A DNA stretch of 64,000 nucleotides from Phycisphaerales bacterium (GCA_020639095.1 JACKHH010000006.1:81180-145179), one strand, 5' to 3'. Shown: positions 18,442 through 27,758, counted from the stretch's first letter. Notes: generated by a model not told the origin, from the sequence alone. Numbers and translations are program-made.

Positions 18442-19542
18442 ATGATGATGACTCCGCTCCACGCGACATTCCGCCTGCTGCGTGATGCGCGCTGCTCCCT
18501 GCGCGTACCATCAACCCTGCGCAAACGCTGGTCGCATCGCCTGGCAATGCTGGCGGAGGGGTTGCTCGATGTGCCCGCGCACACGCTCAGCGTCCGCTTT
18601 CGCCCGCGCGTGCGCGTCGGTGCCGGTGGGCGCATGCTGCGCGCCATCGTGACCGGCGGACAGCGTACGCTCGCGGTCCGACTCAAATGGTGTCCGGGAG
18701 CGGACCCCGCAGCTCTCGACGCGACCGAACGCAACATGCGCTGGTGGCGGGCGCAACATCCGCAACTCTGCGAACCGGTGGCTGACCTGCTCGACTATTG
18801 GCCGGACGATCGCGTACTGGTCATCGCGGAACGCCGCGGCGAACCATTGAACACTGGCGGCGGCGATGCGCCGGTGGTCAGCAAGATCGCAAACTGGCTG
18901 CGAAAATACGCCGAGGGCGATAACACCTACGGCGAAGACGTATCGCCGCTGCTGCTTGCGACGGTACAGCGCACTGCGGCTGGCAAACTGCGTGTGAACG
19001 CACGCCCCTTGCTCGAAGCGCGAATCGCCTCAGCCAGCAAGAGCGCAGCCAATCTCGTCAAACGCGGATTCGCTTTTGCGCGCGATTGGCGGGATCACTT
19101 CGACATCGACACACTGCTCCGCGCGCACTCGGCTGAACAGCCCGCCGGCTTCGTGCACGGCGACTTCAAACCGGGCAACGTCCTTGTCGACGGCGACGAT
19201 TTCGCCGTCATCGACTGGTGGATCGCGCCCTGCGTAAGCTGGCCGCTCACCGATGTCGCGACGTTCGCGGGTGCCATCTGGCTCGACGGTACGCCGAAAT
19301 GCCAGTCGCTCTGGCGAAGCTTCCGCGATACGTATTTTCCCAATGACGTCAACGACGTGACGCGTCAGACGATTGACCTGCTGGCAACCTGCATGTGCCT
19401 CGGCTACCTGGACCGCAGAGCGCAGTCACCGGGCAACCGCCTCATCGAACAGCGTCGCATCGCCGCCACGCTGCACCGGTTGCGGCATCCCACCACGAAC
19501 ATCGCCCACACCCCGATTGCAACGGAGGTGGCTGCCCGATGA
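18442..19542 (+). CDS. Aminoglycoside phosphotransferase (APH)-fold kinase
   Basis: 366 residues with the protein-kinase-like APH fold. The catalytic loop is FVHGDFKPGNVLVDGDDFAVIDWW, giving Asp241 as base, Asn246 as metal ligand and IDW as the DFG equivalent. The N-lobe is less clear (LAVRLKWCPG, VLVIAERRGEPLN). Family members phosphorylate small alcohols such as sugars, choline or aminoglycosides; in glycan clusters such kinases are usually assigned to sugar or lipid phosphorylation. The stop overlaps the start of the next gene (ATGA), so the two are translationally coupled. Two consecutive ATGs at 18442 and 18445 leave the exact start open. Confidence 0.8.
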   Translation: MMMTPLHATFRLLRDARCSLRVPSTLRKRWSHRLAMLAEGLLDVPAHTLSVRFRPRVRVGAGGRMLRAIVTGGQRTLAVRLKWCPGADPAALDATERNMRWWRAQHPQLCEPVADLLDYWPDDRVLVIAERRGEPLNTGGGDAPVVSKIANWLRKYAEGDNTYGEDVSPLLLATVQRTAAGKLRVNARPLLEARIASASKSAANLVKRGFAFARDWRDHFDIDTLLRAHSAEQPAGFVHGDFKPGNVLVDGDDFAVIDWWIAPCVSWPLTDVATFAGAIWLDGTPKCQSLWRSFRDTYFPNDVNDVTRQTIDLLATCMCLGYLDRRAQSPGNRLIEQRRIAATLHRLRHPTTNIAHTPIATEVAAR

Positions 19543-21755
19543 GACTCACGCTCTTACCGCCGCGCGTCCGCAGCGTCGAGGCTGACCGGCCTGTGGAATC
19601 GTCCAAAACCAGTGCGCCGTCAACCATCGATGGCATGCTCATCGCGGAACTCGCGCATCTGCGTGACGCACTCGGCCAGCGTGGCGTGACCATCGGCCTG
19701 TCGGGGCTCGACGGTTCGGGCAAGAGCACGCTCGCGCAGCAACTCGCCGACGCGCTCGCGCGGGCTGGTTACACCGTTCGCACGCATCACCTTTACAGTT
19801 GGCACAGCAACCTGCTGCGCACGCCCTGGCTGATTGCGCGGACGCGGCGCGGCAAACCCGTCGTGCGAATCTTCGATCGCGGCATCTTCGACAATCTCGC
19901 GAGCACCCTGGCGCGCTTTCCACGATGCGCGTGGCTGACGCGCGGGTTGTTGCGCCTCACCGCACGATATTACCCGCGCTGCGACCTCCACCTGCTGCTG
20001 CACGCGGACTGGTCGCAAACGCAAGCGCGCCGCCCCGAAACGTCACGCGAAATCTACACGCGTTTCACCGATGCGTATGCCGCCGTAGCGAAGGCGACGG
20101 GCTGGGGTACGCTCGCCTCCGACGAAGACGTTTTCACCAACGCCACATCACGCCTGCTGGCTGCCCTCAACACAATCGCAACCGCGCGCACCGTAATCCT
20201 GCACGCCGACGATCTCGGACTGACCTACGCGTTCAACGAAGGCATTCGCCGCGCGCACCTCACCGGCATGCTCACGAGCACGTCGCTGCGGGCCAATGGC
20301 TGGGCCTATCGCCAAGCGATCGATGAGGTGCTGCCCGCGTGCCCGCGACTTGGCGTCGGCTTACACCTCTGCCTCAATGAAGCCAATCCCGTCGCACCGC
20401 GCGAACATATCCCGCGATTGCTCGACGGCGCGGGGAAACTGCGCACTGGGTTCGCCTGGCTGATCCGACTCGCGAAGTCACCCGCGGGCCGCGCGCAGAT
20501 TGAATACGAGCTGCGTGCTCAGATCGAAAAAGCAATTGGCGATGGCGTGCAGATCGCGCACCTCGACGCGCACCAGCACGTGCACATGATCCCCGCCATC
20601 TTCCACATCGCATGCCGATTGGCCTGCGAATACGGCATCGACGCGATCCGCCTCACGCGCGAACCACGCTACACCGCGCCCGGATGGCGGCGACGCTGGG
20701 AGCCGCTGCGCACCGGCAACACGATCAAGCACCTGCTGCTCAACCACTACGCGCGTCGCAATGGCCGCACCGCACGCGCGTTCGGTTTGCGCACACCCGA
20801 CGCGTTCGTTGGCGTCAACTACACTGGGCGGATGGCCGTCGACAGCATCGTGGCTGGTCTCTCCGCCTGTCGCGATGGCGTTGTCGAAGTGCTGCTGCAC
20901 CCAGCCATCGGACCCGATCCGCGCGACGTGGAGTACCCCGCCAGCTATCTGCGCGAGTATGTCTGCTGCGGCGAGCGACGTCGCGAACTCGCAGCCCTGA
21001 CTTCACCGGAACTCACGACGTATCTGCACACGCAAGGCTGGCGACCAGCCGACTTTGCCGCTGCGTTGCAAGTGCGCCGACTGGATCCCCCGACGAAACA
21101 CACCGCAGCCATCGCGACCGAGATCCGCGAACTCTGCACGACAGCAGCGGCTGACAATCCGCTATGGGTTTCCACAGCGCAGGCCGACGCGCGGGCATTC
21201 GCGGAAGTCGTGCTGTCGCAGGCCAAACCGGCGGACCGCGTACTCGATCTTGGCACCGGTTCGGGAATTCTCGCGATCTGCCTGGCGAAGGCCGGCATCG
21301 ATGTCGCAGCCACCGACGTGTCCGCCGGCGCGGTTCAGACCGCGCAGCGCAACGCACGGCGCAACGGCGTCGAATTCCCGTGTACGGTAAGCGACTTGCT
21401 GACTGACGTTGACGAAACGTTCGACCTGATCGCGTTCAACATCCCGTACAACTTCCGCCCGGACACGTGGCTGTCGAACGTTGCGAAGAACCTCGTGCGG
21501 CGCATCCCGTGGGTGTGCAAGAACAGCGGCACAGCCATTCCGCACGGTGTGCTGCGTTTCCACCGCGAACTCATGCAGAGGCTTTTCCAACAGGCACCCG
21601 CACGTCTTAATCCCGGCGGGCGCATGCTGCTGCACGTCTTCGATTTCGAAGTCGGCATCTTCCGCAGAATGCTACCCGCCAGCGCTCGCGTAGAAGTACT
21701 GCATCACGAAGAATTCCGCGCGCACCGCACCGTGGCCATGCAGATCACCCTGTAG
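19539..21755 (+). CDS. Trifunctional fusion: P-loop (thymidylate kinase-like) / YdjC-ChbG deacetylase / SAM methyltransferase
   Basis: 738 residues from the ATG at 19539, which overlaps the previous stop (ATGA) and has GGAGG about 10 nt upstream. Domain 1 (about 45-215) is a thymidylate kinase-type P-loop with SGLDGSGKST (56-64), a DRGIFDN segment and an ARRPETSREIYTRF lid. Domain 2 (about 217-510) is a YdjC/ChbG carbohydrate deacetylase with HADDLG (222-227), GLHLCLNE and HLDAHQHVH (341-349), the metal ligands of that family. Domain 3 (about 545-738) is a class I methyltransferase with VLDLGTGSGILA (568-579) and FNIPYNFRP, an NPPY-like motif. All three have intact motifs. It could modify one glycan intermediate by phosphorylation, deacetylation and methylation; the substrate is unknown. 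Confidence 0.88.
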   Translation: MRLTLLPPRVRSVEADRPVESSKTSAPSTIDGMLIAELAHLRDALGQRGVTIGLSGLDGSGKSTLAQQLADALARAGYTVRTHHLYSWHSNLLRTPWLIARTRRGKPVVRIFDRGIFDNLASTLARFPRCAWLTRGLLRLTARYYPRCDLHLLLHADWSQTQARRPETSREIYTRFTDAYAAVAKATGWGTLASDEDVFTNATSRLLAALNTIATARTVILHADDLGLTYAFNEGIRRAHLTGMLTSTSLRANGWAYRQAIDEVLPACPRLGVGLHLCLNEANPVAPREHIPRLLDGAGKLRTGFAWLIRLAKSPAGRAQIEYELRAQIEKAIGDGVQIAHLDAHQHVHMIPAIFHIACRLACEYGIDAIRLTREPRYTAPGWRRRWEPLRTGNTIKHLLLNHYARRNGRTARAFGLRTPDAFVGVNYTGRMAVDSIVAGLSACRDGVVEVLLHPAIGPDPRDVEYPASYLREYVCCGERRRELAALTSPELTTYLHTQGWRPADFAAALQVRRLDPPTKHTAAIATEIRELCTTAAADNPLWVSTAQADARAFAEVVLSQAKPADRVLDLGTGSGILAICLAKAGIDVAATDVSAGAVQTAQRNARRNGVEFPCTVSDLLTDVDETFDLIAFNIPYNFRPDTWLSNVAKNLVRRIPWVCKNSGTAIPHGVLRFHRELMQRLFQQAPARLNPGGRMLLHVFDFEVGIFRRMLPASARVEVLHHEEFRAHRTVAMQITL

Positions 21756-21773
21756 GCGATCACCCAAAGCCAA

Positions 21774-21811
21774 CTAATTCGTAACTTGTAATTCGTAATT
21801 CGTAATTCCGG
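21774..21811 (+). repeat. Short tandem AATTCGTA repeat at gene end
   Basis: Near-tandem units of AATTCGTA (one variant, ACTTGTAATT) between two convergent genes. On the minus strand they encode the last residues ITNYELQVTN of the methyltransferase, so its tail derives from the repeat. Confidence 0.65.
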
Positions 21812-22730
21812 CAGAAACCGGTGCCGGGCAAGCGGGAACCGCAACGCGCGCCGGCTTGCGGGCGTGAATCGTCACAATATCCCCCAGCGTGACGGGAAAA
21901 TTGAGACGTTCGAACAGACCCATGCGTGCCAGCTTCAGCGGCGGTCTGCCCAGTGAATACATCAGACGATCGAGCAGATAGCGCGCGGTATACCAACAGG
22001 CTTCGCGGCGGACGCGTTCCACCACCAGCCCCGCGCGTTCCAGCAACAAGCGCAGCGAACGCTCGTTGAAGAACCAAAGATGCTCGGGCAGGTTGTAGAG
22101 GTGCCAGCGTCGCCCGCAGAGTCGCGCCGCAAGAGACGCAACATCGCCCGTGCTCAGCGCCAACACGCCACCGGGCGAGAGTTTACCGGCGAGTTGGGCA
22201 ATCGCGGTTTGAGGTTCGGGCAGGTGCTCGATGACGTCCCACATGGTGACGAGATCAAACGGCTCGGTGAAGCGGGCAAGCTGTTGCGGATCGACCGCGC
22301 CGCAGTCAATCGCGAGCCCAAGTTGCTCCCGGCCATAGTGTGCGGCGAAGGGCGATACCTCAAGCCCCTGCGTCCGTAGCCCGCCCTGCTTGGCCTGTTC
22401 CAGAAAGAACCCCGGCCCGCAGCCCACGTCGAGCAGCGACGTTGCGGTCGGCAGCATGCGTTTAAGCCGGCGCACGCGTGACCGATTCGTCCGCGTCAGA
22501 GCGCCCGCGAGCGCAAAGTAGTCGTTGTAGCCTTTTTCCCCAACGGCACCGACGAAGTAATCCTCGCCGTAAAACTCGGTGAAATCGAAATCGGCTCCAC
22601 ATGTCCGCGCCAAACCGCAACACATGCACTGCGCGATCGTGTACTCGCGAATGCGGTGTCGCACGCGCCAATGCACCGCGCCGCACGCAATGCACGCGGT
22701 ATCGGAAACACCGACAGAATCAGCGCACAT
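21774..22730 (-). CDS. Class I SAM-dependent methyltransferase with N-terminal zinc-ribbon-like motif
   Basis: 318 residues. I choose the ATG at 22730, which overlaps the upstream gene by 11 nt. Residues 10-40 carry CIACG and CMCCG, two Cys pairs typical of the zinc-binding head of sugar C-methyltransferases and related enzymes. The SAM domain has LLDVGCGPGFFLEQA, GLEVSPFAA and FDLVTMWDVIEHLPEP. The family methylates diverse substrates; in this setting a nucleotide sugar or lipid-linked glycan is likely. The C-terminal ITNYELQVTN comes from a tandem repeat. Translationally coupled to the glycosyltransferase upstream. Confidence 0.87.
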   Translation of the reverse strand: MCADSVGVSDTACIACGAVHWRVRHRIREYTIAQCMCCGLARTCGADFDFTEFYGEDYFVGAVGEKGYNDYFALAGALTRTNRSRVRRLKRMLPTATSLLDVGCGPGFFLEQAKQGGLRTQGLEVSPFAAHYGREQLGLAIDCGAVDPQQLARFTEPFDLVTMWDVIEHLPEPQTAIAQLAGKLSPGGVLALSTGDVASLAARLCGRRWHLYNLPEHLWFFNERSLRLLLERAGLVVERVRREACWYTARYLLDRLMYSLGRPPLKLARMGLFERLNFPVTLGDIVTIHARKPARVAVPACPAPVSAGITNYELQVTN

Positions 22731-23835
22731 GGGCCACCAACTCCGCAACCCGTTCGCGCACCGCCGCGACCGGTGCACCGGAAGCCTGACGCGGAATCAC
22801 CCGCGAATCTCTCGACTCGTCGAACAGCGCGTCGCACTCCAGACCGATCGATCGCGCCACGAGATACGGCGGGCGACGCTTGACCTCGTCATACGTGCGC
22901 GCCAGATACTGCGCCATAAGCCAGATTGCGGTAAGCTGAATACCGCCCATGAAGAGAATGGCTGCGATCGTCGAAGGCCAACCGCTGATCGCGCGGTAGC
23001 CCGGCAGGTTGAAAACCCACGCCCCCACCACCAGCACCAGATAGCAACTTGAGAGCATCGACAGCACCAGTCCGCCAATGCCCACGTACTGCAAGGGCTT
23101 CGACGATAGCGAGAATACGCCGTTCATCAGCAACCGAAGCAACTTGAAGAACGAGTATTTCGCCACCCCGCCATAGCGCTGCTGCTCGTCGATGTACACC
23201 GTGTCTTGTGCAAAGCCAATCCAGCGGGCCAAGCCGCGATTGAACCGGTTCTGCTCGCGAAGCATGCGCATGGCGCGCACCGCCCGCCGATCGTACAGGC
23301 GAAAGTCCGCACTGCCGGGAATGATGTCCACCTCGCACAACCGGCGAAGCAACCCATACCCAACCCGTTTGCACCTGCGAATGAAGGGACTTCCGATCCG
23401 CGTGGGCTTGCGCACCGCATGCACCACGTCCGCACCCGCCTGCCACCGCGCGAGCAACTCAGGAATAGCAGCCGGTGGGTGTTGAAGGTCCGCGTCCATC
23501 GTGATGACGACGCGTCCGCGCGCGTGGTCCAGGCCCGCGAGAATAGCCGGTTGATGCCCGAACGTCCGCGAGAGGTGCAGCAATTTGAATCGCGGATCGC
23601 GCGCGTGCAACTCCGACACACGCAAGCACGTTGCGTCGCTGCTGCCGTCGCTGACGAAGATCAACTCGAAATCGGGGCAGTACGCATCGAGCGCGGCGCA
23701 CACGTGGTCCGCCAGCGCGTCCACGTTCTGCTCCTCGTTCAACGCGGGCACCACGATGCTGAGAAAGGGCACCGGTCCCCGACCAGAACTGGGCGAAGCA
23801 CCAAAATGACGCGACGAATCCGGGTCGACAATCAT
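22720..23835 (-). CDS. Family 2 glycosyltransferase (GtrB/DPM1-like, membrane-anchored)
   Basis: 371 residues from the ATG at 23835 (MIVDPDSSRHFG); the longer in-frame extension upstream adds low-complexity residues, so I discount it. The GT-A domain has FLSIVVPALNEEQNV, SDGSSDAT and VITMDADLQHPP, and the acceptor-side QQRYGGVAKYSFFKL is shared with polyprenyl-phosphate glycosyltransferases. Two C-terminal helices (about residues 245-300) anchor it. Expected reaction: transfer of a hexose from a nucleotide sugar to undecaprenyl phosphate, for use by a membrane glycosyltransferase. It ends within the start of the methyltransferase gene. Confidence 0.88.
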   Translation of the reverse strand: MIVDPDSSRHFGASPSSGRGPVPFLSIVVPALNEEQNVDALADHVCAALDAYCPDFELIFVSDGSSDATCLRVSELHARDPRFKLLHLSRTFGHQPAILAGLDHARGRVVITMDADLQHPPAAIPELLARWQAGADVVHAVRKPTRIGSPFIRRCKRVGYGLLRRLCEVDIIPGSADFRLYDRRAVRAMRMLREQNRFNRGLARWIGFAQDTVYIDEQQRYGGVAKYSFFKLLRLLMNGVFSLSSKPLQYVGIGGLVLSMLSSCYLVLVVGAWVFNLPGYRAISGWPSTIAAILFMGGIQLTAIWLMAQYLARTYDEVKRRPPYLVARSIGLECDALFDESRDSRVIPRQASGAPVAAVRERVAELVAHVR

Positions 23836-24089
23836 CGGGATCTGCACATCCGATAACAACCAGTCGATACATTCCAGCGCGGGTCCGGCACGCAGGCCGG
23901 TGTCGCGGGCCTGGCACGCCCGCTCCACGCGCTTCCGCCGGAGTTATCGGCACCTGTCGGGAGCCACTTAACGGACGCACGCAGCGTCCGCTATCCACAA
24001 GTCGCCGTCTGCATCACCCGATAATCAAGACGGGTGCGGAGCGCGCCGCGATCAGTAGCGTCAGCGAATTCATTAGGGGGCGGCAATTT
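23836..24089. promoter_or_regulatory. Divergent promoter region with three CCGATAA motifs
   Basis: Minus-strand copy at 23944-23950, 108 nt before the GT2 start; plus-strand copy at 24018-24024, 65 nt before the radical SAM start; a third, plus-oriented, at 23850-23856. An inverted repeat GGACGC/GCGTCC lies between (about 23972-23990). Confidence 0.5.
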
Positions 24090-25739
24090 ATGCGCGTGCA
24101 GCTCGCGACGATCAATGGCAACGGTGGCAGCAGTTGCGAAACCAGCAGCGGCAACACACAGGCTGTGCTGGACGCACCGCAACGCGCGCTGCTCGTGCAG
24201 CTCATTCACCCACCGCAGCGCATCGCACCGACCAACATCGTCTCCTCGATTGCGATTCCCCCGCTCGGGCTCGCGTACCTGGCTGCCAGCCTCGAAAACG
24301 CGGGCCATCGCGTCGCCGTGGTGGATGCGATCGGCGGCGACCTCGAAAACGTCTATAACTACAACCACTTCACGCTGCGCGGCATGGCGCTCGACGACAT
24401 CGTCGAGCGCATCGACCCCGACGCGGACGTGATCGGTCTGGGCATCATGTTCTCGTGCGCCTGGCCCGTGCTTCGCGATCTCGTCGCGCGCATCAAGCAA
24501 CGCTATCCGGACAAACCGCTGATCCTCGGCGGCGAACACCCCACCGCAATGGTCGATCTCTGCTTCGAGCAATCGCCCTGCGACTACATCGCGCTGGGCG
24601 AAGGTGAGGAAACGCTGCTGGAATTCTGCATCCGTCTGGCGCGCGGCGACGACGTGCGCAGCGTGGCTGGTCTGGCGTATCGCAGCCCAAACGGCGTACA
24701 CACAAACGAGCGGCGCAAACGCATCCGCGACATCGACGCGATTCCGTTGCCCGCGTGGCATCATTTCGACGTGCCGCGTTACATCGCCTACGGCCAGCCG
24801 CACGGCAGCGCCGATGGCGCATCGATGCCCATGCTCGCGACGCGCGGGTGCCCGTTCCAATGCACCTTCTGCGGTTCGCCGGGCATGTGGGGCACAACGT
24901 GGCGAGCGCGCGATCCGAAAAAAGTCTGCGACGAGATCGAAAGCTACATGCAGCGTTACGGCGCGACCGACTTCCACTTCGAAGACCTGACTGCCGTCGT
25001 GCGTAAGGACTGGGTGCTCGCGTTCGCCCGCGAACTGCTCGACCGCGGCCTGAAGATCAGTTGGCAGCTTCCCTCGGGCACGCGCAGCGAAGCCATCGAC
25101 GAAGAGGTCGCCCGCGCAATGTACGCCTCCGGCTGCCGCCAGTTCACCTACGCGCTTGAATCCGGCTCCGAGGATATCCTCAAGCGGATCAAAAAACGCA
25201 TCCACCTCGATGCTGCCTTCAAGTCGGCGCGATCAGCCATGCGGGCCGGTATCCGCGTGCAATGCGTGTTTATCCTGGGATTCCCTGGCGAAACCTGGCG
25301 ACAGATGGCCCAGACCTATCGCACGATTCTCAAGTGCGCGTGGCGCGGGTTTCATGAATGCACCGTCTGTGCATTTCAGCCTTTGCCCAACACTGAACTC
25401 TTCGCCGAAATCGACGCGGAAAAACCGCTCGCGGTGACCGACGCATACCTCGATTCGATCTTTGGCTACCTCGGCGTGTGGAATCAGAAATCGTGGAACC
25501 CGCGCGTGTCCGACGTGCTGCTCCGCGTGATGATCCTGGCGTGCTTCGCGAGCTTCTTCACACTTTCGTACGTGCGCCGGCCTCAGCGTCTCATCGGTTT
25601 GCTCAAGGGCGTCTTCACCGCGCAGTCCGGCGGCAAGTTCGCCCGCGTGCTCAAGGGCATGTTCCGCACCGCCCGCGACAGCCGGCGCATGCGATCGTCG
25701 CAACCCGCGACCGCGCCCGAACCGGTCGCACAGGCATAA
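24090..25739 (+). CDS. B12-binding radical SAM protein
   Basis: 549 residues, with GGGGGCGG upstream of the ATG. The N-terminal cobalamin-binding region (about 30-190) contains SIAIPPLGLAYLAASLE, VIGLGIMFS and GGEHPTA. The radical SAM core has the cluster motif CPFQCTFC (Cys254, Cys258, Cys261), then FHFEDLT and YALESGSEDILKRI. This architecture (class B methylases, BchE-like) performs methylations or rearrangements on unactivated carbons. Next to the glycan genes, C-methylation of a sugar or lipid is plausible but unproven. The C-terminal stretch is hydrophobic and may associate with the membrane. Confidence 0.9.
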   Translation: MRVQLATINGNGGSSCETSSGNTQAVLDAPQRALLVQLIHPPQRIAPTNIVSSIAIPPLGLAYLAASLENAGHRVAVVDAIGGDLENVYNYNHFTLRGMALDDIVERIDPDADVIGLGIMFSCAWPVLRDLVARIKQRYPDKPLILGGEHPTAMVDLCFEQSPCDYIALGEGEETLLEFCIRLARGDDVRSVAGLAYRSPNGVHTNERRKRIRDIDAIPLPAWHHFDVPRYIAYGQPHGSADGASMPMLATRGCPFQCTFCGSPGMWGTTWRARDPKKVCDEIESYMQRYGATDFHFEDLTAVVRKDWVLAFARELLDRGLKISWQLPSGTRSEAIDEEVARAMYASGCRQFTYALESGSEDILKRIKKRIHLDAAFKSARSAMRAGIRVQCVFILGFPGETWRQMAQTYRTILKCAWRGFHECTVCAFQPLPNTELFAEIDAEKPLAVTDAYLDSIFGYLGVWNQKSWNPRVSDVLLRVMILACFASFFTLSYVRRPQRLIGLLKGVFTAQSGGKFARVLKGMFRTARDSRRMRSSQPATAPEPVAQA

Positions 25740-25757
25740 CCCTCCGGAAGCTTCACC

Positions 25758-27758
25758 ATGCCCGCAGTGATTCGCATCGAACAGCGCCTCGCAGACCTGC
25801 GACTTCGCGACTTCGTCCTGTTCGCGCTCGTGCTCGGCGCAGCCAGTACCTACTTCTGCCCCTACCGCTACGGGTTCGTGAATCACATCGAGCAATTGCC
25901 GCCCATACTGCGCGCGCTCGACCCCGGCCTGATGCCCGGCGACGAGACCGTGAACGAACTCTGCAAGTTCGGCCCGCGGTTCTACTACGTGCAACTCATC
26001 GCGGGCATGGCGCACGTGATGCCGCTGCCCATCGCTTATCTGCTGCTCACCGTGCTTGCGCACAGTGCGACCGCGCTGGTTACGCTGTTCGCAGCCCGGC
26101 GCTTCTTTGGCGGTTCCACGCTGGTCGCGATGATGTCTGCCGTGCTGGTCGTCAGCGTGTCGAGTATCGGTATCGGCGGCGCGAGCCAGCTTTTCCGCGC
26201 CCAACTCGTTCCGCAAACGTTGGCGACACCGCTGCTTTTAGCGTCACTGATGATGGCGTTCACCAACAAACCAAAGCGCGCGGTGCTGTTTGCCATGCCC
26301 GGATGTCTGCTGCATCCGCTCGCGGGCGCACACACGGCTGCGCTGGGACTTGCGACCGTTGCGCTATTCGTGTGGCTCGCGGAAGCGCGCAGGGGTAACA
26401 GCATCGCGCGCGGATTCGCCGCCGCATGCCGTCGCGTCGCCCTGCCCGCCGGGCTGTTCGGCGCGTTCATCTACGCCGCCTGGGTCGCACCCGGTGGCGG
26501 ACACGACTACGACCTGGCCTTCATGGTCGACTTCGCGCGCTTCCGCTCGCCGCACCACCACCTGCCGAGCCACTTCAGCCTCGGCGTATACGGTGCGTTC
26601 ACCTGTTTCGTCGCCGCAATGATCCTCGCGTGGCGACGTTGGCGCGCCGATGACGCGACGGATCGCGCGATTGCCGACCGCGTTGCCATCTGTATGCTCG
26701 CGATCTTTGTACTACTGCTCTGCGGTTACGTGTTTGTCGAAGTGATCCCGACGAAGACGTTCCTGATGGCACAGACGTTCCGCCTTGTGTTCATCATCAA
26801 GTGGATCGGGCTGATGCTCTTCGCCGCGACGGCGTGCCGCATCCTCAAGCAGGCGCACACGTGGAGCCAAGCCGCCGGCGCCACGATCACGCTCATCGGC
26901 ACCGGCCCGTTCCAACCCGGGTTCGCGCTGCTAGGCCACCTCGTAGAGCAAGCCAATCCGAGCCGCGACCGTAAGGGAGCGGAACACAACGAGGGGCCCA
27001 AGACCTCAACCAAATTCGCGGCAATAGCCAACGCCACCGCGCTGATAACGGCAACCGTCGCCCTGACCATTCTCTGGAGCGACGAGTGCGTCAACGAAAC
27101 CTTCGCACTGCTCACCGGCAGCGTGATCGTCCTTTGCTTCAGCCTGCCGGGCGTCGCCTGGCGCAGGCCATTTGGCGCACTCGCCGGCGTGCTCGCGATC
27201 GGCGGCTTCACAGCACTCCTGCCCGCCGGTCCGACCATGATCGACACGGAAGCTGCAACGCGCTTCGAACCCGTCTTCACGCTGAAGGAAGGCACCGATT
27301 CACGCGACGGCGTCGCCGCGTTCGTCCGCGACAACACCCCGCGCGATGCCGTCGTGCTCGCACCGCCCTACTTCGGACGCTTCCGCATCCTCGCGCAGCG
27401 TGCCCTGGTCGTCGATTTCAAATGCATGCCTTACGACGCTGCCGGGTATGCCCGCTGGCGTGAACGGCTCAGCGATTGCTACGGCGAAGTGCACAAGTCC
27501 GCGGGGCAAGCGGTCATCGTGATGAAAAACCACTACTGCTGGATCACGCCCGACCGCATCCAGAACGTCGCAAACAAGTACGGTGCCGATTACGCCGTGC
27601 TCTACCGCCGCACACCCACGACTTGGCCCGTGCTCTACAGCGACGAACGCTTCAAACTCGTCGCCATCCCGCCAACACAGAACGCCCAAGAATCAGGCTC
27701 GATCGCACGAGCCGACAACGCCCCCACGTCCAACCCGGATAAATCCCAAGCGCAGTAA
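25758..27758 (+). CDS. Large polytopic membrane protein, EPS cluster
   Basis: 666 residues, about ten to eleven predicted helices and a soluble C-terminal domain from about residue 510 (TRFEPVFTLKEGTDSRDGVAAFVR, APPYFGRFRILAQRALVVDFK). The layout (helices followed by a periplasmic domain that starts with a threatened-water-like segment VNHIEQLPPILRALDPGLMPGDE near residue 40) matches membrane proteins that accompany glycosyltransferases, but I cannot assign a catalytic residue. A dispersed repeat is translated in frame at about residue 400 (NPSRDRKGAEHNE), between two helices. It starts 18 nt after the radical SAM gene. It could be a GT-C transferase or a non-enzymatic exporter. Confidence 0.8.
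   Translation: MPAVIRIEQRLADLRLRDFVLFALVLGAASTYFCPYRYGFVNHIEQLPPILRALDPGLMPGDETVNELCKFGPRFYYVQLIAGMAHVMPLPIAYLLLTVLAHSATALVTLFAARRFFGGSTLVAMMSAVLVVSVSSIGIGGASQLFRAQLVPQTLATPLLLASLMMAFTNKPKRAVLFAMPGCLLHPLAGAHTAALGLATVALFVWLAEARRGNSIARGFAAACRRVALPAGLFGAFIYAAWVAPGGGHDYDLAFMVDFARFRSPHHHLPSHFSLGVYGAFTCFVAAMILAWRRWRADDATDRAIADRVAICMLAIFVLLLCGYVFVEVIPTKTFLMAQTFRLVFIIKWIGLMLFAATACRILKQAHTWSQAAGATITLIGTGPFQPGFALLGHLVEQANPSRDRKGAEHNEGPKTSTKFAAIANATALITATVALTILWSDECVNETFALLTGSVIVLCFSLPGVAWRRPFGALAGVLAIGGFTALLPAGPTMIDTEAATRFEPVFTLKEGTDSRDGVAAFVRDNTPRDAVVLAPPYFGRFRILAQRALVVDFKCMPYDAAGYARWRERLSDCYGEVHKSAGQAVIVMKNHYCWITPDRIQNVANKYGADYAVLYRRTPTTWPVLYSDERFKLVAIPPTQNAQESGSIARADNAPTSNPDKSQAQ
26954..26983 (+). 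repeat. Dispersed repeat GCGACCGTAAGGGAGCGG, copy 3, inside a CDS
   Basis: Same sequence and same translation frame (NPSRDRKGA) as the copy at 10808, here in an inter-helix loop of the membrane protein. Confidence 0.85.

Noticed and set aside
23991..25205. 404-codon minus-strand frame
   Set aside because: Opposite the radical SAM gene, which has its CxxxCxxC motif.
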